This document shows positions 37,727 to 47,196 of a stretch of 64,000 nt of DNA, piece by piece. The notes under the pieces were generated by a model, which did not search any database, was not told where the DNA came from, and saw only the letters and a list, made by a program, of their open reading frames with translations. This stretch comes from Hymenobacter sp. DG25A (GTDB lineage: Bacteria; Bacteroidota; Bacteroidia; Cytophagales; Hymenobacteraceae). A program made the translations under genes and the position numbers. The stretch lies in assembly GCF_001280305.1 (NCBI RefSeq), contig NZ_CP012623.1:3713137-3777136 (forward strand), written 5' to 3'. The stretch's first letter is position 1; every line of letters begins with the position of its first letter.

Positions 37727-40700
37727 ATGAGAATTTTTTCCGCGTTTAGTTGCCTGCTGCTTGTGCTGCTGGGCAGCGCGTTGCCTGCATCGGCCCAGAA
37801 AGTCCAGGTGCCCCACCCAGAGCGCCCCAACTACCGGGGCATAGGCAAGGACTGGAAAAAGCAAACCCCGCCCGATAGCGCCCACGTGCGCTACACTATC
37901 TTTCTAATTGGCGACGTAGGTGCCCCCGCCCTGGACTCGGCCGGGGAGCCTTCCCTGAACTTTATGCGCCGGCAGATGCTGGCCGCCGGCTCCAAAAGCA
38001 CCACTATTTTCCTGGGCGACAATATTTACGAGTACGGCATGCCCGATACCCGCGCCTACGACCGCAAAACCGCGGAGCGGCGCATTACGGCGCAGCTGAA
38101 TACCATGCGCAATTACGCCGGGGAGAAGTACATGATTCCCGGCAACCACGACTGGAAACAGGGCCTGAACGGCAGCGTAGAGCAGGTAAACCGCGAGCAG
38201 CAGTTTGTGGAGGAGTTCATGACCCGCGACTCGGCGGCGTTTGCCTATACCGGCGACTTTTTCATTCCGCGCGATGCCTGCCCCGGCCCGTTTGAGGTGC
38301 GCCTGCAGGATGACATTGTGATGATTGCCATCAACTCCCAGTGGTTTCTGCAAACCGATGAGCGGCCTTATGGCGGCAACAGCGGTTGCGGCGTAGCCGA
38401 TGAAACCGACTTTTTTACGCAGCTGGAGGATATTATTCAGCACAACGCTGGCAAGAACATTATGGTGGTGGCCCACCACCCCCTGTTTTCTGATGGTATT
38501 CACGGCGGCTACTTCACCCTGGCCGACCACTTCTTTCCGCTGTCCATCGTCTATAAATACGCTTTCCTGCCTTTGCCCATCATCGGCTCCATCTACCCGT
38601 TTGCGCGCAAGTACGGCGGGGTAAGCCAGGATATTCCGCACCCGATGTACCAGAAGTACAAAGACGGCCTGATGGAGATTTTCAATAAGTACCCCAATGT
38701 GGTGTACGCCGCCGGCCACGAGCATAACCTGCAGTACTTCACAGAGGGCAACCTGCACCACATTGTGAGCGGCTCGGGCTGCAAAACCCAGCACGTGAAG
38801 CCCGGCCCGGGCGGCAATGCGCTGTTCTCGGATAAGGAGAAAGGCTTTGCCCGCGTGAACTACTATGACAACGGTGAAGTGTGGGTGGAGTATTATATCC
38901 CCGAAGACCGGGGCGAAAAAGGTCGCCTGGTGTTCCGCACCCCCATGTATGCCCAGCAAACGGCCGAGCTGACCCAGCTGCAGGAGCGGGAGCAGCTGCA
39001 GCGCCCCCCGTTTGGCGATAGTACCATTACCCTGGCCATAAACCCGCGCTATGCCAAGCGTGGCGCCCTGCACCGCGCCCTTTTCGGCGACCATTACCGC
39101 GCCGAGTGGTCTACCCCGGTAGAGTTTCCGGTGCTGGATATGGCCACCGAGCGGGGCGGCCTGATGCCCTACAAAGTGGGCGGGGGCAAACAAACCTCCT
39201 CTCTGAAGGTGCGCAACGAGGAAGGCCGCAACTATACCCTGCGCGGGCTTAACAAAGACCCCGCCGCCGTACTGCCCGAAGCCCTGCGTGAAACCGCGGC
39301 CCGGGACATTCTGCAGGACCAAATTTCGGCGCAGCACCCCTATGCCGCCTTTGTAATTCCGCCGCTGGCCGAGGCGGCGGGTATTCTGCATACCAATCCC
39401 AAGCCCGTGTACATCCCCCGCGACCCCCTGCTGGGCCAGTACGTAGACCGGTTTGCCGATACCCCGGCCATGATTGAGGAAGATGCCAAGGATGACCAGA
39501 GCAATGTGGAATCCCTCGGCAATGCCACCAACCTGGTGGGCACCGACAAGGTGCTGGAGCGCCTGGAGGACGACAACGACAACCGCGTAAATGAAAAAGA
39601 CTTTGCCCGCTCGCGCCTCTTCGATATGTGGATTGGCGACTGGGACCGGCACGAAGACCAGTGGCGCTGGGCCGAGCGCAAGGACGCAGACGGGGACCGG
39701 AAATTTACCGCCGTGCCAGAAGACCGGGACATTGCCTTTTTCAAGGGCGACGGATTTCTGCCCTGGGTAGCCAGCCGCAAGTGGGCCATCCGCAACTTCC
39801 AGAACTTCGGAAAGGACTACGCCGACTACAAAGGCCTGAACCTGACCGCCCTGGCCAACGACCGCACCTTCCTGGCCTCGGTCAGCAAGGATAAGTGGGT
39901 GGAAATAGCCGAGGATATGAAGCGCGACCTGACCGATGCCATCATCGACAGCGCGCTGCGGGCCAACTGGGCGCCCCAGATTTACGCCCTGCACGGCCCC
40001 GAAATTGCGGCCAAGCTGAAAAGCCGCCGCGACCTGCTGCCCCAACTGGCCGCCGACTATTACGGTGTGCTGAATGAGGTGGTGGAAGTGAAAGGCAGCC
40101 GCAAGCGGGAGCAGTTTGATGTAGTGCGCCTCCCCGACAACAAGACCCGCGTCACCGTCACCAAAATCAACAAGGAGGGCAAGCGCACCAAAACCCTGTT
40201 CGATAAAACGTTTGACCCCAGCGTTACCAAGGATATTCGCCTCTATGGCTTTGCCGGGCACGATGTGTACCACGTTACCGGGGAGTCGAAAAAAGGCCCC
40301 TTGCTGCGCATTATTGGCGGCACTGAGGCCGACACCATCACCGATAATTCCCGCGTGGGCGGCTGGCGCCACCGCACACTGGTGTACGATGCCGATACCA
40401 GCAACATTATTACAGCCGGCAAGGAAACACGCCTGCACCTGGAGCCCGGCACAGAGGTGAGCCGCTACGACCACCCCAACCGCACCGACCGCAAAGACTA
40501 CCGCCTGCCTTACTTCGGTCCGGCCGTGTATTTCGGGTATAATATTGATGATGGTCTGTTTGTAGGCGGTGGCGGCACGCTGCGCACCTACGGCTTCCGC
40601 CGCTCTCCCTTTGCCACGGAGCAAACGCTGGTAGCCAACTACGCGCCCAGCCGCCAGGCGTATAACGTGCGCTACAACGGGGCCTTCACGGATGTGGTAG

Positions 40701-41623
40701 GGAAGTTTGATCTGAAGATCAACTCCCAGTTTTATGGCCCTCAGCTGCTGTATAACTACTTCGGCTCGGGCAACAATACCCGTAACGTGCTGGCGGAGCG
40801 GGGCGATGACAACCGCGTCACCAACCGCGACATCAACGACAACTACCGCATCCGCTTCTCGCGCTTTTACTTCTCGCCAGTGCTGGAAAAGGATGTTTTC
40901 AGCTTTCTGAAGGCAGGCATCGGGCCGCAGTACGACCAGTGGCGCATCTCCAAGCAAGACCTGGGCCAGCAGATTCTCAGCGGCCTTGATGAGCAGGGCA
41001 ACGGTGCCACTGGGGCCGCCACCGGCATCCGCGCCTCTGACTTCCAGCTGAACCGCTACCTGGGCGGGCGCGTGTATGTTAACCTGGACGCCGCCAGCTC
41101 CCCCAAAAACCCCCGTATTGGATTGCGCTGGTACAACTCTGCGGAGTTTAACCGCCAGCTGAACGGGGAGAAGCTGCAGTACACCCGCCTGGCTTCCGAA
41201 GCCCGGTTCTACCTCAGCCCCAACTTTCCGTTCCAGCTTACCTGGGCCGGCCGTCTGGGCATCAGTCATAACATCGGCGACTACCGCTTCTACCAAGCCA
41301 ACACCCTAGGCGGCACCACCAACCTGCGTGGCTACCGCCGCACGCGCTACGCTGGCCGCACCTCGTTGTATGGCAATGGCGAGGTGCGGGTGCAGCTTTT
41401 CACCTTCAATGCCTACCTGGTGCCCGGCAAGTTTGGCGTGCTGGGCCTGGCCGATGCGGCCCGCGTATTTACCACGCAGGACACGCGCACCGGTCTGCAG
41501 GCCTTCCATACGGCTGTGGGCGGCGGTATCTGGGTGGATGTGCTGAAGCAGGCTGTGATAAATGCTACGTACTCTGTGGGCGAGGAAAATCTGGTGTTTG
41601 TCGGCTTCGATTTCCTGTTCTAA
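37727..41623 (+). CDS. Metallophosphoesterase with C-terminal outer-membrane beta-barrel
   Basis: This very large protein (1298 residues) starts with a signal peptide (1-24). A calcineurin-like phosphoesterase domain follows (about 55-360) with all metal motifs: GDVG (62-65), GDN (97-99), GNHD (139-142), AHHPLF and GHEH. A middle part of unknown fold (about 440-920) contains NLVGTDKVLERLEDDNDNRV. From about 930 the sequence alternates in the way of strands and ends in VGFDFLF, a C-terminal Phe typical of outer-membrane barrels of the BamA/D15 type. The enzyme part would face the periplasm or the cell surface. Possible substrates are phosphomono- or diesters. ppk1 lies nearby, which hints at phosphate handling, but the link is not shown. 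Confidence 0.85.
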   Translation: MRIFSAFSCLLLVLLGSALPASAQKVQVPHPERPNYRGIGKDWKKQTPPDSAHVRYTIFLIGDVGAPALDSAGEPSLNFMRRQMLAAGSKSTTIFLGDNIYEYGMPDTRAYDRKTAERRITAQLNTMRNYAGEKYMIPGNHDWKQGLNGSVEQVNREQQFVEEFMTRDSAAFAYTGDFFIPRDACPGPFEVRLQDDIVMIAINSQWFLQTDERPYGGNSGCGVADETDFFTQLEDIIQHNAGKNIMVVAHHPLFSDGIHGGYFTLADHFFPLSIVYKYAFLPLPIIGSIYPFARKYGGVSQDIPHPMYQKYKDGLMEIFNKYPNVVYAAGHEHNLQYFTEGNLHHIVSGSGCKTQHVKPGPGGNALFSDKEKGFARVNYYDNGEVWVEYYIPEDRGEKGRLVFRTPMYAQQTAELTQLQEREQLQRPPFGDSTITLAINPRYAKRGALHRALFGDHYRAEWSTPVEFPVLDMATERGGLMPYKVGGGKQTSSLKVRNEEGRNYTLRGLNKDPAAVLPEALRETAARDILQDQISAQHPYAAFVIPPLAEAAGILHTNPKPVYIPRDPLLGQYVDRFADTPAMIEEDAKDDQSNVESLGNATNLVGTDKVLERLEDDNDNRVNEKDFARSRLFDMWIGDWDRHEDQWRWAERKDADGDRKFTAVPEDRDIAFFKGDGFLPWVASRKWAIRNFQNFGKDYADYKGLNLTALANDRTFLASVSKDKWVEIAEDMKRDLTDAIIDSALRANWAPQIYALHGPEIAAKLKSRRDLLPQLAADYYGVLNEVVEVKGSRKREQFDVVRLPDNKTRVTVTKINKEGKRTKTLFDKTFDPSVTKDIRLYGFAGHDVYHVTGESKKGPLLRIIGGTEADTITDNSRVGGWRHRTLVYDADTSNIITAGKETRLHLEPGTEVSRYDHPNRTDRKDYRLPYFGPAVYFGYNIDDGLFVGGGGTLRTYGFRRSPFATEQTLVANYAPSRQAYNVRYNGAFTDVVGKFDLKINSQFYGPQLLYNYFGSGNNTRNVLAERGDDNRVTNRDINDNYRIRFSRFYFSPVLEKDVFSFLKAGIGPQYDQWRISKQDLGQQILSGLDEQGNGATGAATGIRASDFQLNRYLGGRVYVNLDAASSPKNPRIGLRWYNSAEFNRQLNGEKLQYTRLASEARFYLSPNFPFQLTWAGRLGISHNIGDYRFYQANTLGGTTNLRGYRRTRYAGRTSLYGNGEVRVQLFTFNAYLVPGKFGVLGLADAARVFTTQDTRTGLQAFHTAVGGGIWVDVLKQAVINATYSVGEENLVFVGFDFLF

Positions 41624-41641
41624 ACCCTGGCCTTTGCCGAC

Positions 41642-41671
41642 TTGGATCCGTAAGTGGCTTATGTACTTTTC
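41642..41671 (+). promoter_or_regulatory. Possible promoter of the barrel protein gene
   Basis: TTG (41642-41644), a 19-base spacer and TACTTTTC (41664-41671), one mismatch to TAnnTTTG. The start would fall near 41678, only a few bases before the ATG, so the leader would be very short. Supports the ATG at 41681 or 41684 over the GTG at 41654. Confidence 0.4.
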
Positions 41672-41680
41672 TTATTGTTT

Positions 41681-42799
41681 ATGATGTCCTACTTTATTCC
41701 ACAATGTCGTCTGTCTGCTGCACTCCTAACGGCCGGCCTGCTGGCCCTGGCTCCGCTGGCAATGGCGCAGGTGTACCCACCACCCGCCCCCATGAAGGGT
41801 GATACGGTCGTGGACGACCAGGTGGGGAAGAACCGGGAGTTTGCCGTGCCTTCGGTGGTGGGCATGGGCCCCAGTAAGGGCCTGGTGCTGCATTATGAGC
41901 GGCTAAGCAATTTCAACATCAAATCGGAGCTGCGCGACCGGGAGCCGCAGGGCGAGGCCAGCACTACCGTTACCAAGAATGCCCGGGCCTTTGTGAAAGC
42001 CTACGCGCCCCTCTGGAACCATCCGCATCTGAAGGTGATTCTGGGCGTAAACTACGACCGTGAGGAGTTTAACTTCAAAGACCCCAACGCTTCCGTGCTG
42101 TACCGCAACCTGGAAGACAAGGGCCTGAAAACCATTGGTACGCAGCTGGCCGTTATCAGGCCCGTAGATGCCGTGCACTGGTACATTGCCCGCGTGAAAG
42201 GGGAGCTGAACGGCGACTATACCTCCAGCGAGCTGACGCTGAAAGACTACCTTAAAACCTCCGCCGAGTTTATTTACGGCTGGAAGAAGAGCCCCACGTT
42301 TGCCTGGGGCCTGGGCCTGCAGCTGGGCTACACGTTTGGGCGGCAAAGCCTGTACCCGGTGCTGCTGTATAACCGCACCTTTAGCCCGCATTGGGGCGTA
42401 GAGTCGCTGTTCCCGGCCCGCGTTACGTTCCGCTACAATGCCTCGCCTAAAACGCTGCTGTTTGCCGGTTATACCGTAGATGGTCTCAACTACAACATTA
42501 AGCTGCGGGAGCCGCTGCAGAACGGGCTGCGCACCCTTATTCTACGCGAAACAGAAGTGAAGCCCCGCGTGCGTCTTGAACGGGAAATCTACGATTTCCT
42601 GTGGTTTGGGCTGGAGGGCGGCTACCGCTACAACTACTCCTTCAACAACGTAGATCAGAACAGCAACGCCCGCAGCTTGTTTGGTGCCGGCTCCAACGAT
42701 AAAACTATTGTGAATACCCTGGGCGGTGCGCCGTATGCCAGCGTGGAGCTGTTTCTGGTACCGCCGCGCAAGTTCCTGAAGAAAACCATCAGCAAGTAA
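41681..42799 (+). CDS. Outer-membrane beta-barrel protein, hypothetical
   Basis: A 372-residue protein from ATG 41681 with a signal peptide ending LAPLAMAQ (about 30 residues). The mature part has many amphipathic strands, for example LVLHYERLSNFNIKSEL, HLKVILGVNYDREEFNF, FAWGLGLQLGYTFGRQSLYPVLLYNRTF (two strands) and FLWFGLEGGYRYNYSF. This is a pattern of a DUF6268-like or general transport-type barrel. It has no enzymatic motif. It follows the metallophosphoesterase-barrel gene by 57 bases and may be co-expressed with it; a bidirectional terminator lies after it. Confidence 0.7.
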   Translation: MMSYFIPQCRLSAALLTAGLLALAPLAMAQVYPPPAPMKGDTVVDDQVGKNREFAVPSVVGMGPSKGLVLHYERLSNFNIKSELRDREPQGEASTTVTKNARAFVKAYAPLWNHPHLKVILGVNYDREEFNFKDPNASVLYRNLEDKGLKTIGTQLAVIRPVDAVHWYIARVKGELNGDYTSSELTLKDYLKTSAEFIYGWKKSPTFAWGLGLQLGYTFGRQSLYPVLLYNRTFSPHWGVESLFPARVTFRYNASPKTLLFAGYTVDGLNYNIKLREPLQNGLRTLILRETEVKPRVRLEREIYDFLWFGLEGGYRYNYSFNNVDQNSNARSLFGAGSNDKTIVNTLGGAPYASVELFLVPPRKFLKKTISK

Positions 42800-42835
42800 C
42801 CTGCCCAGCGCCCAACCGCTTTGGCAGGCACGCTT

Positions 42836-42885
42836 AAAAGCCACCGGCCCTATCTCAAAATGCAAGATAGGGCCGGTGGCTTTTT
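42836..42885. terminator. Bidirectional terminator between the barrel gene and ppk1
   Basis: AAAAGCCACCGGCCCTATCT and AGATAGGGCCGGTGGCTTTT are perfect arms of 20 bases with a loop of about ten, between two convergent genes. Confidence 0.9.
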
Positions 42886-42899
42886 AACGTGCCTGCCGG

Positions 42900-44987
42900 T
42901 TAGCGACGGCGGCCGCTACGCTTTTTCAGATAGTCATAGGTGGCCGTTTGCGCCTGCAGGCGAAGGGTACCGGCGGCATCGGGGGCAATAAAGCAGTTGT
43001 CGAAATCCCGGGACTTCACGTTGTCCTGACGCTGCAGGTCCAGCAAGTCGCGCACTTCGCGGCGCACGGCGGGGTCGTAGAGGGGGAAGGCCACTTCCAC
43101 ACGGTGGTCCAGGTTGCGGGCCATCCAGTCGGCGGAGGCTACGTACACCTTCTCCTGGCCGCCATTGCCGAACACGTACACGCGGGCATGCTCCAGGTAG
43201 CGGTCTACCAGGCTGCGCTGCCGGATGTTCTCGCTCTGGCCCGGCACCTGCGGCACGGCGCAGGAAATGCCCCGAATCAGCAGCTCAATCTGCACGCCGG
43301 CCTGGCTGGCTTCATACAGCTTCAGAATCATCCGGTCATCCTGCAGGGCATTCAGCTTGAGAATGATGTAGGCTTCCTGGCCGGCCCGAGCATTATTTAT
43401 TTCGGTGTCGATGAGGGCATTCAGCTTCTCGCGCAGCTCGAAGGGCGCCACCAGCAAGTGCTCGAAGGGTGGGGGCGTTACCCGGTCAAGGAAATACTGG
43501 AAGATGGCGCTTATCTCCCGGGTGAGGCGCTCATCGGCCGTCAGCAGGGCGTGGTCGGAATAAATGTTGCTGGTTACCTCGTTGAAGTTGCCGGTGCTCA
43601 GGTAGGCGTACTGGCGGGAAAGGCCGGCTTCTACGCGGGTAATGAGGCAGAGCTTGCTGTGCACTTTCAGATCGGGCACGCCATAAATAACGTTGGCCCC
43701 GGCACGCTGCAGCTTCTCGGCCCAGCGGATATTGGACTCCTCATCAAAGCGCGCTTTCAACTCTACTACCACCGTTACCTGCTTGCCGTGCTTCACGGCT
43801 TTCAGCAGGGCTTTGGCTACCTCGCTTTTCTCCGCCACCCGGTACAGCGTAATGCTGATGGCCGATACGGCCGCATCGGTAGCGGCTTCGCGCAGCAGGC
43901 GCAGCACGTAGTCGTAGGTCTGGTAGGGGAAGTGCAGCAGATGGTCCTTGGCAGCCATGGCGCTGAGCAGGCTGCCGCGGGCGGGCAGCGACGGATGCTT
44001 GAGCGCGGGCTGGGCGGGGTACTGCAAATGCTTCAGGCCCATATCCGGAAAGCCGAAGAAGTCCCGGAAGTTGTGGTAGCGGCTGCCCTCTACCAGCTCA
44101 TCCTGGGTGATATGGGTTTTCTGCATCACGGCACGCAACACCTCTTTGGGCATGGCAGGGTCGTAGAGCAGGCGGGCCGGGTAGCCGGTTTCGCGCTTCT
44201 GTAGGCTGCTTTTGATTTTGGCCAGCAGGTTGCCTGATACTTCTTCCTGCAGATCCAGCTCCGCATCCCGGGAAATCTTGATGGCGTGCACCTGCACCTG
44301 CTTGAACTTCGGGAACAGCTCATGGGCGCAGCACCGGATGACATCATCCAGAAACATCACATAGTGCTCCTTACCCTCGGTGGGCAGCTGCACAAAGCGG
44401 CCGCCGTGCCGGCGGGTGGGCAGTTCCATTACCAGCACCCGCTCCTCGTCGCTGGCTTTTTTTGTCTGCAGGGGCTCCGTGAGCAGGAAAGTCATGTACA
44501 CGGTCTGATCCTTGAGGAACAGGTGGTGCAGGGTTTCATCCAGAATAACGGGAGAAAGCAAATCTTGCACCCGCTCATGAAAATACTGGCGCACAAAGGC
44601 GCGCTGCTCCTCCGTCAGATCATGCTCACTGATGAGATGAATATGCTCTTGGCGCAGCTCGGGCAGAATGCTGTTGCGGAAGGTTTCGCCAAATTCATGC
44701 TGCTGGCGGCCTACTTCGGCCAGCACCTGCTCCAGCTGGGGGGCAGGGTCTTCGCCCAGCTTGGCGCGGGTTTTCTTTTTCAGTTTCACCAGGCGGCGCA
44801 GCGTGGCCACGCGCACCTTGAAGTACTCATCCAGGTTGGAGGAGAAGATGGCCATAAACTTGAGCCGCTCCAGCAGGGGCACCTCCGGGTGCTGGGCTTC
44901 CTGCAGCACCCGGTAGTTGAAGGCCAGCCAGCTAAGCTCACGGTTGCGGAAAGGTGGGGTGGTATGGGAGGCAGAGGTTTCGTGCAT
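42900..44987 (-). CDS. ppk1: Polyphosphate kinase 1
   Basis: PPK1 makes inorganic polyphosphate from ATP reversibly. The 695 residues hold the four PPK domains: N-terminal (FRNRELSWLAFNYRVL, MAIFSSNLDEYFKVRV), head, and two phospholipase-D-like C-terminal domains. Recognisable sites are VVVELKARFDEESNI, the autophosphorylated-His region VHSKLCLITR, STGNFNE and the second His in DHRVEVAFP. A GTG at 45005 would add six residues, but ATG 44987 starts just before the conserved part and is preferred. The SixA-like gene lies 18 bases upstream on the same strand, so the two are probably co-transcribed. Confidence 0.95.
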   Translation of the reverse strand: MHETSASHTTPPFRNRELSWLAFNYRVLQEAQHPEVPLLERLKFMAIFSSNLDEYFKVRVATLRRLVKLKKKTRAKLGEDPAPQLEQVLAEVGRQQHEFGETFRNSILPELRQEHIHLISEHDLTEEQRAFVRQYFHERVQDLLSPVILDETLHHLFLKDQTVYMTFLLTEPLQTKKASDEERVLVMELPTRRHGGRFVQLPTEGKEHYVMFLDDVIRCCAHELFPKFKQVQVHAIKISRDAELDLQEEVSGNLLAKIKSSLQKRETGYPARLLYDPAMPKEVLRAVMQKTHITQDELVEGSRYHNFRDFFGFPDMGLKHLQYPAQPALKHPSLPARGSLLSAMAAKDHLLHFPYQTYDYVLRLLREAATDAAVSAISITLYRVAEKSEVAKALLKAVKHGKQVTVVVELKARFDEESNIRWAEKLQRAGANVIYGVPDLKVHSKLCLITRVEAGLSRQYAYLSTGNFNEVTSNIYSDHALLTADERLTREISAIFQYFLDRVTPPPFEHLLVAPFELREKLNALIDTEINNARAGQEAYIILKLNALQDDRMILKLYEASQAGVQIELLIRGISCAVPQVPGQSENIRQRSLVDRYLEHARVYVFGNGGQEKVYVASADWMARNLDHRVEVAFPLYDPAVRREVRDLLDLQRQDNVKSRDFDNCFIAPDAAGTLRLQAQTATYDYLKKRSGRRR

Positions 44988-45005
44988 CAGGGGAAGGCAA
45001 TTCAC

Positions 45006-45500
45006 TTATTGATGATTGCCGGGGTAATCGTAGAAGTAAAACTCAGTGGTAGCACGGTCCGTTTCCTGCCAGCGGTCAATGTTCAGGTGCAGGCACACAA
45101 CGGCAGCCGTGGACATATCCTCAATCTGGTTGGGAGAAAGCAGGTTGGCAAAGTCCGTGATGGTGTTGTTGTGGCCTACCAGCAGCACGGCGTTGGCCGT
45201 GTCGGGCAGTTTGCGCACAATGTCGAGCAGGTCGGCGGGCTCGGCGCGGTATATGCGCTCCTGCACTTCAATCCGCTCATTGGGGTAGCCTATTTCTTTG
45301 GCCACCAGCGCGGCGGTGCTCAGGGCCCGTACGGCGGGGCTGCTGATCAGCAAATCCAGCTTAATGTGGCGGTCGGCCAGGGCTTTGCCCATGCGGGGGG
45401 CGTCGTCGCGGCCCCGCTCATTCAGGGGGCGGTCGTGGTCGGTCAGGTCATCAAAGCTCCAGCTGGATTTAGCGTGGCGCATCAGGTACAGGGTCTTCAT
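45006..45500 (-). CDS. Phosphohistidine phosphatase SixA-like (histidine phosphatase family)
   Basis: The 164-residue branch-two histidine phosphatase has the phosphorylated-His motif at its start (LYLMRHAKSSW), then DHDRPLNERGRDDAPRMG, LISSPAVRALSTA and a second catalytic His in VLLVGHNNTI. SixA removes phosphate from phosphohistidine of phosphotransfer proteins; relatives act on small phosphoesters. ATG 45500 removes a 15-residue lead that the upstream frame would add. It lies directly upstream of ppk1, which itself uses a phosphohistidine intermediate. Confidence 0.88.
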   Translation of the reverse strand: MKTLYLMRHAKSSWSFDDLTDHDRPLNERGRDDAPRMGKALADRHIKLDLLISSPAVRALSTAALVAKEIGYPNERIEVQERIYRAEPADLLDIVRKLPDTANAVLLVGHNNTITDFANLLSPNQIEDMSTAAVVCLHLNIDRWQETDRATTEFYFYDYPGNHQ

Positions 45501-45542
45501 AAGGTAGGCGTAGGCGGTAGCGGGTTTCTTTACTGTTGCGGG

Positions 45543-45550
45543 CAAAAATA
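45543..45550 (-). promoter_or_regulatory. -7 promoter element for the sixA-ppk1 unit (TATTTTTG)
   Basis: On the minus strand TATTTTTG is a full match to TAnnTTTG, 42 bases upstream of the ATG at 45500. A TTG at the right distance is missing, so it is a half-supported promoter. Confidence 0.4.
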
Positions 45551-45588
45551 GTTTGGAGGCGGCAAGTAAAGCGTTGAACCTGAACGAA

Positions 45589-45616
45589 AAAAGCCCGCCG
45601 GAAAAGGCGGGCTTTT
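45589..45616 (-). terminator. Terminator of hflX
   Basis: AAGCCCGCC and GGCGGGCTT around a seven-base loop. On the minus strand it ends in six T, about 170 bases past the hflX stop and before the sixA promoter. Confidence 0.75.
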
Positions 45617-45783
45617 TGGTGGTGAGTGAGTTGTGGGAAAGGGAGCAATACCCGGCGCTGCAATTCCGGGGCAGCTAAGAACGCAATTAATTTTTGATTA
45701 AAAAGTCCGTCCCAAAAAGAAAAGCGAATTTTCGCCTGATTTTAAAACTGCTCTTACAGGTGCCTGCAGCCGGTTTTGCTCTC

Positions 45784-47115
45784 TTAACCAGCAGCTTCCG
45801 GCACCGGTTGGCTGGGAAAGCGCCGCTGCTGAATGGCCGCCACGTGGCGCACCAGCAAGGCCCGCAGCTCGTCAATATTGGTGCGCTCCTGAGCCGAGAT
45901 GAAAATAACCGGGTCGTGCATTTTGGCCATGTAGGTGGCCTGCAGCTGCTCCAGTGTGGGGCGGGGCGTTTCGTCCTCGTCGGGGTTCATACCCTCAAAG
46001 CCGTCGTGATGTTGGGCGTCGGCGTGCAGGTCGTACTGGTCTATTTTGTTGAAGACCAGCAAGGTGGGTTTATCAGAGGCGCCAATGTCCTTGAGCGTGT
46101 CATTCACCACGGCAATATGCTCTTCAAACGAGGGGTGGGAAATATCCACCACGTGCACCAGCAAATCGGCCTCCCGGATTTCATCCAGCGTGCTCTTAAA
46201 GCTCTCGATGAGGCGGGTGGGCAGCTTACGAATAAACCCTACCGTATCGGAAAGCAGGAAGGGCGTGTTTTCCAGCACCACTTTGCGCACCGTGGAGTCT
46301 ACGGTAGCGAAGAGCTTGTTTTCGGCAAACACGTCGGCGCGGCTCAGCAGGTTCATAATGGTGCTTTTGCCCACGTTGGTGTAGCCTACCAAGGCCACGC
46401 GCACCGTGTTCGTGCGCGTTTTGCGCTGGGTATGGCTTTGCTTGTCGAGGTCTTTGAGCTTCTCTTTCAGAAAGGCTATCCGGTCGCGCGCTACGCGGCG
46501 GTCAGTTTCAATTTCGGTTTCACCCGGACCACGCTGCCCTACACCGCCACGCTGCTTGTCTAAGTGAGTCCACAGGCCGGTGAGGCGGGGCAGCAGGTAC
46601 TGGTATTGCGCCAACTCCACCTGCGTGCGCGCCGTAGCCGACTGGGCCCGGCTGGCAAAAATATCAATGATGAGCAGGGAGCGGTCCACAATCTTCACCT
46701 TCAGCTCGGCCTCCAGGTTGCGGAGCTGGGAAGGCGAAAGGTCATCATCAAAAATGACCATGCTGGCCCCGCTGTGCTGCACGTAGGCTTTGATTTCGGC
46801 CAGCTTGCCTTCGCCCACAAACGTGCGGATATCGGGCTTTTCCAGGCGCTGCACAAAGCGCTTGGTAACGGTAGCGCCGGCGGTTTCGGCCAGGAAGGCC
46901 AGCTCATCCAGGTATTCCTGGGTGAGGGCGTCGGCCTGGCGCTTGTCGGGTACGGCCACCAGTACGGCGGTTTCTTCCTCGGGCGAGGTTTCGTAGGTGC
47001 CTTTCTCAGATTTGGCCAGTATGCGGCCGGCGCGGCCTTTCACGCTGTCTACGGCGCCAGGGTGGCGGGTGCTGTTGCTATGCTTGCGGCCTTTGGAAAC
47101 GGGTTTATTAGCCAT
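45784..47115 (-). CDS. hflX: GTPase HflX
   Basis: HflX is a ribosome-associated GTPase that splits stalled or stress-arrested 70S ribosomes. The 443 residues show the N-terminal HflX domain (about 45-215, with FVGEGKLAEIKAYV, VIFDDDLSPSQLRNLE, RLTGLWTHLDKQRGG and the GPGETEIETDRR turn). The G domain follows (G1 GYTNVGKST, switch LFATVDSTVRKV, G3 DTVGFIRKLP, G4 NKID). A short acidic insert (GMNPDEDETPRP) lies near the C-terminus. It is a single-gene unit with its own terminator. Confidence 0.95.
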   Translation of the reverse strand: MANKPVSKGRKHSNSTRHPGAVDSVKGRAGRILAKSEKGTYETSPEEETAVLVAVPDKRQADALTQEYLDELAFLAETAGATVTKRFVQRLEKPDIRTFVGEGKLAEIKAYVQHSGASMVIFDDDLSPSQLRNLEAELKVKIVDRSLLIIDIFASRAQSATARTQVELAQYQYLLPRLTGLWTHLDKQRGGVGQRGPGETEIETDRRVARDRIAFLKEKLKDLDKQSHTQRKTRTNTVRVALVGYTNVGKSTIMNLLSRADVFAENKLFATVDSTVRKVVLENTPFLLSDTVGFIRKLPTRLIESFKSTLDEIREADLLVHVVDISHPSFEEHIAVVNDTLKDIGASDKPTLLVFNKIDQYDLHADAQHHDGFEGMNPDEDETPRPTLEQLQATYMAKMHDPVIFISAQERTNIDELRALLVRHVAAIQQRRFPSQPVPEAAG

Positions 47116-47196
47116 GTAGGAGTGGTTGCTTAATTGGGAGAGAGCTAAGAGACATAGAACAGATTTCGGCGCGGAAACAGCCGTCCTTTTGCGCTT

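Noticed and set aside
37904-41296. A 1130-codon open frame on the minus strand opposite the metallophosphoesterase-barrel gene
   Set aside because: It mirrors the GC-rich coding strand codon by codon, has no domain, and the plus-strand protein has complete motifs and a signal peptide.
42948-45551. Two long plus-strand frames opposite ppk1 and the SixA-like gene
   Set aside because: Both are shadows of clear enzymes on the minus strand.
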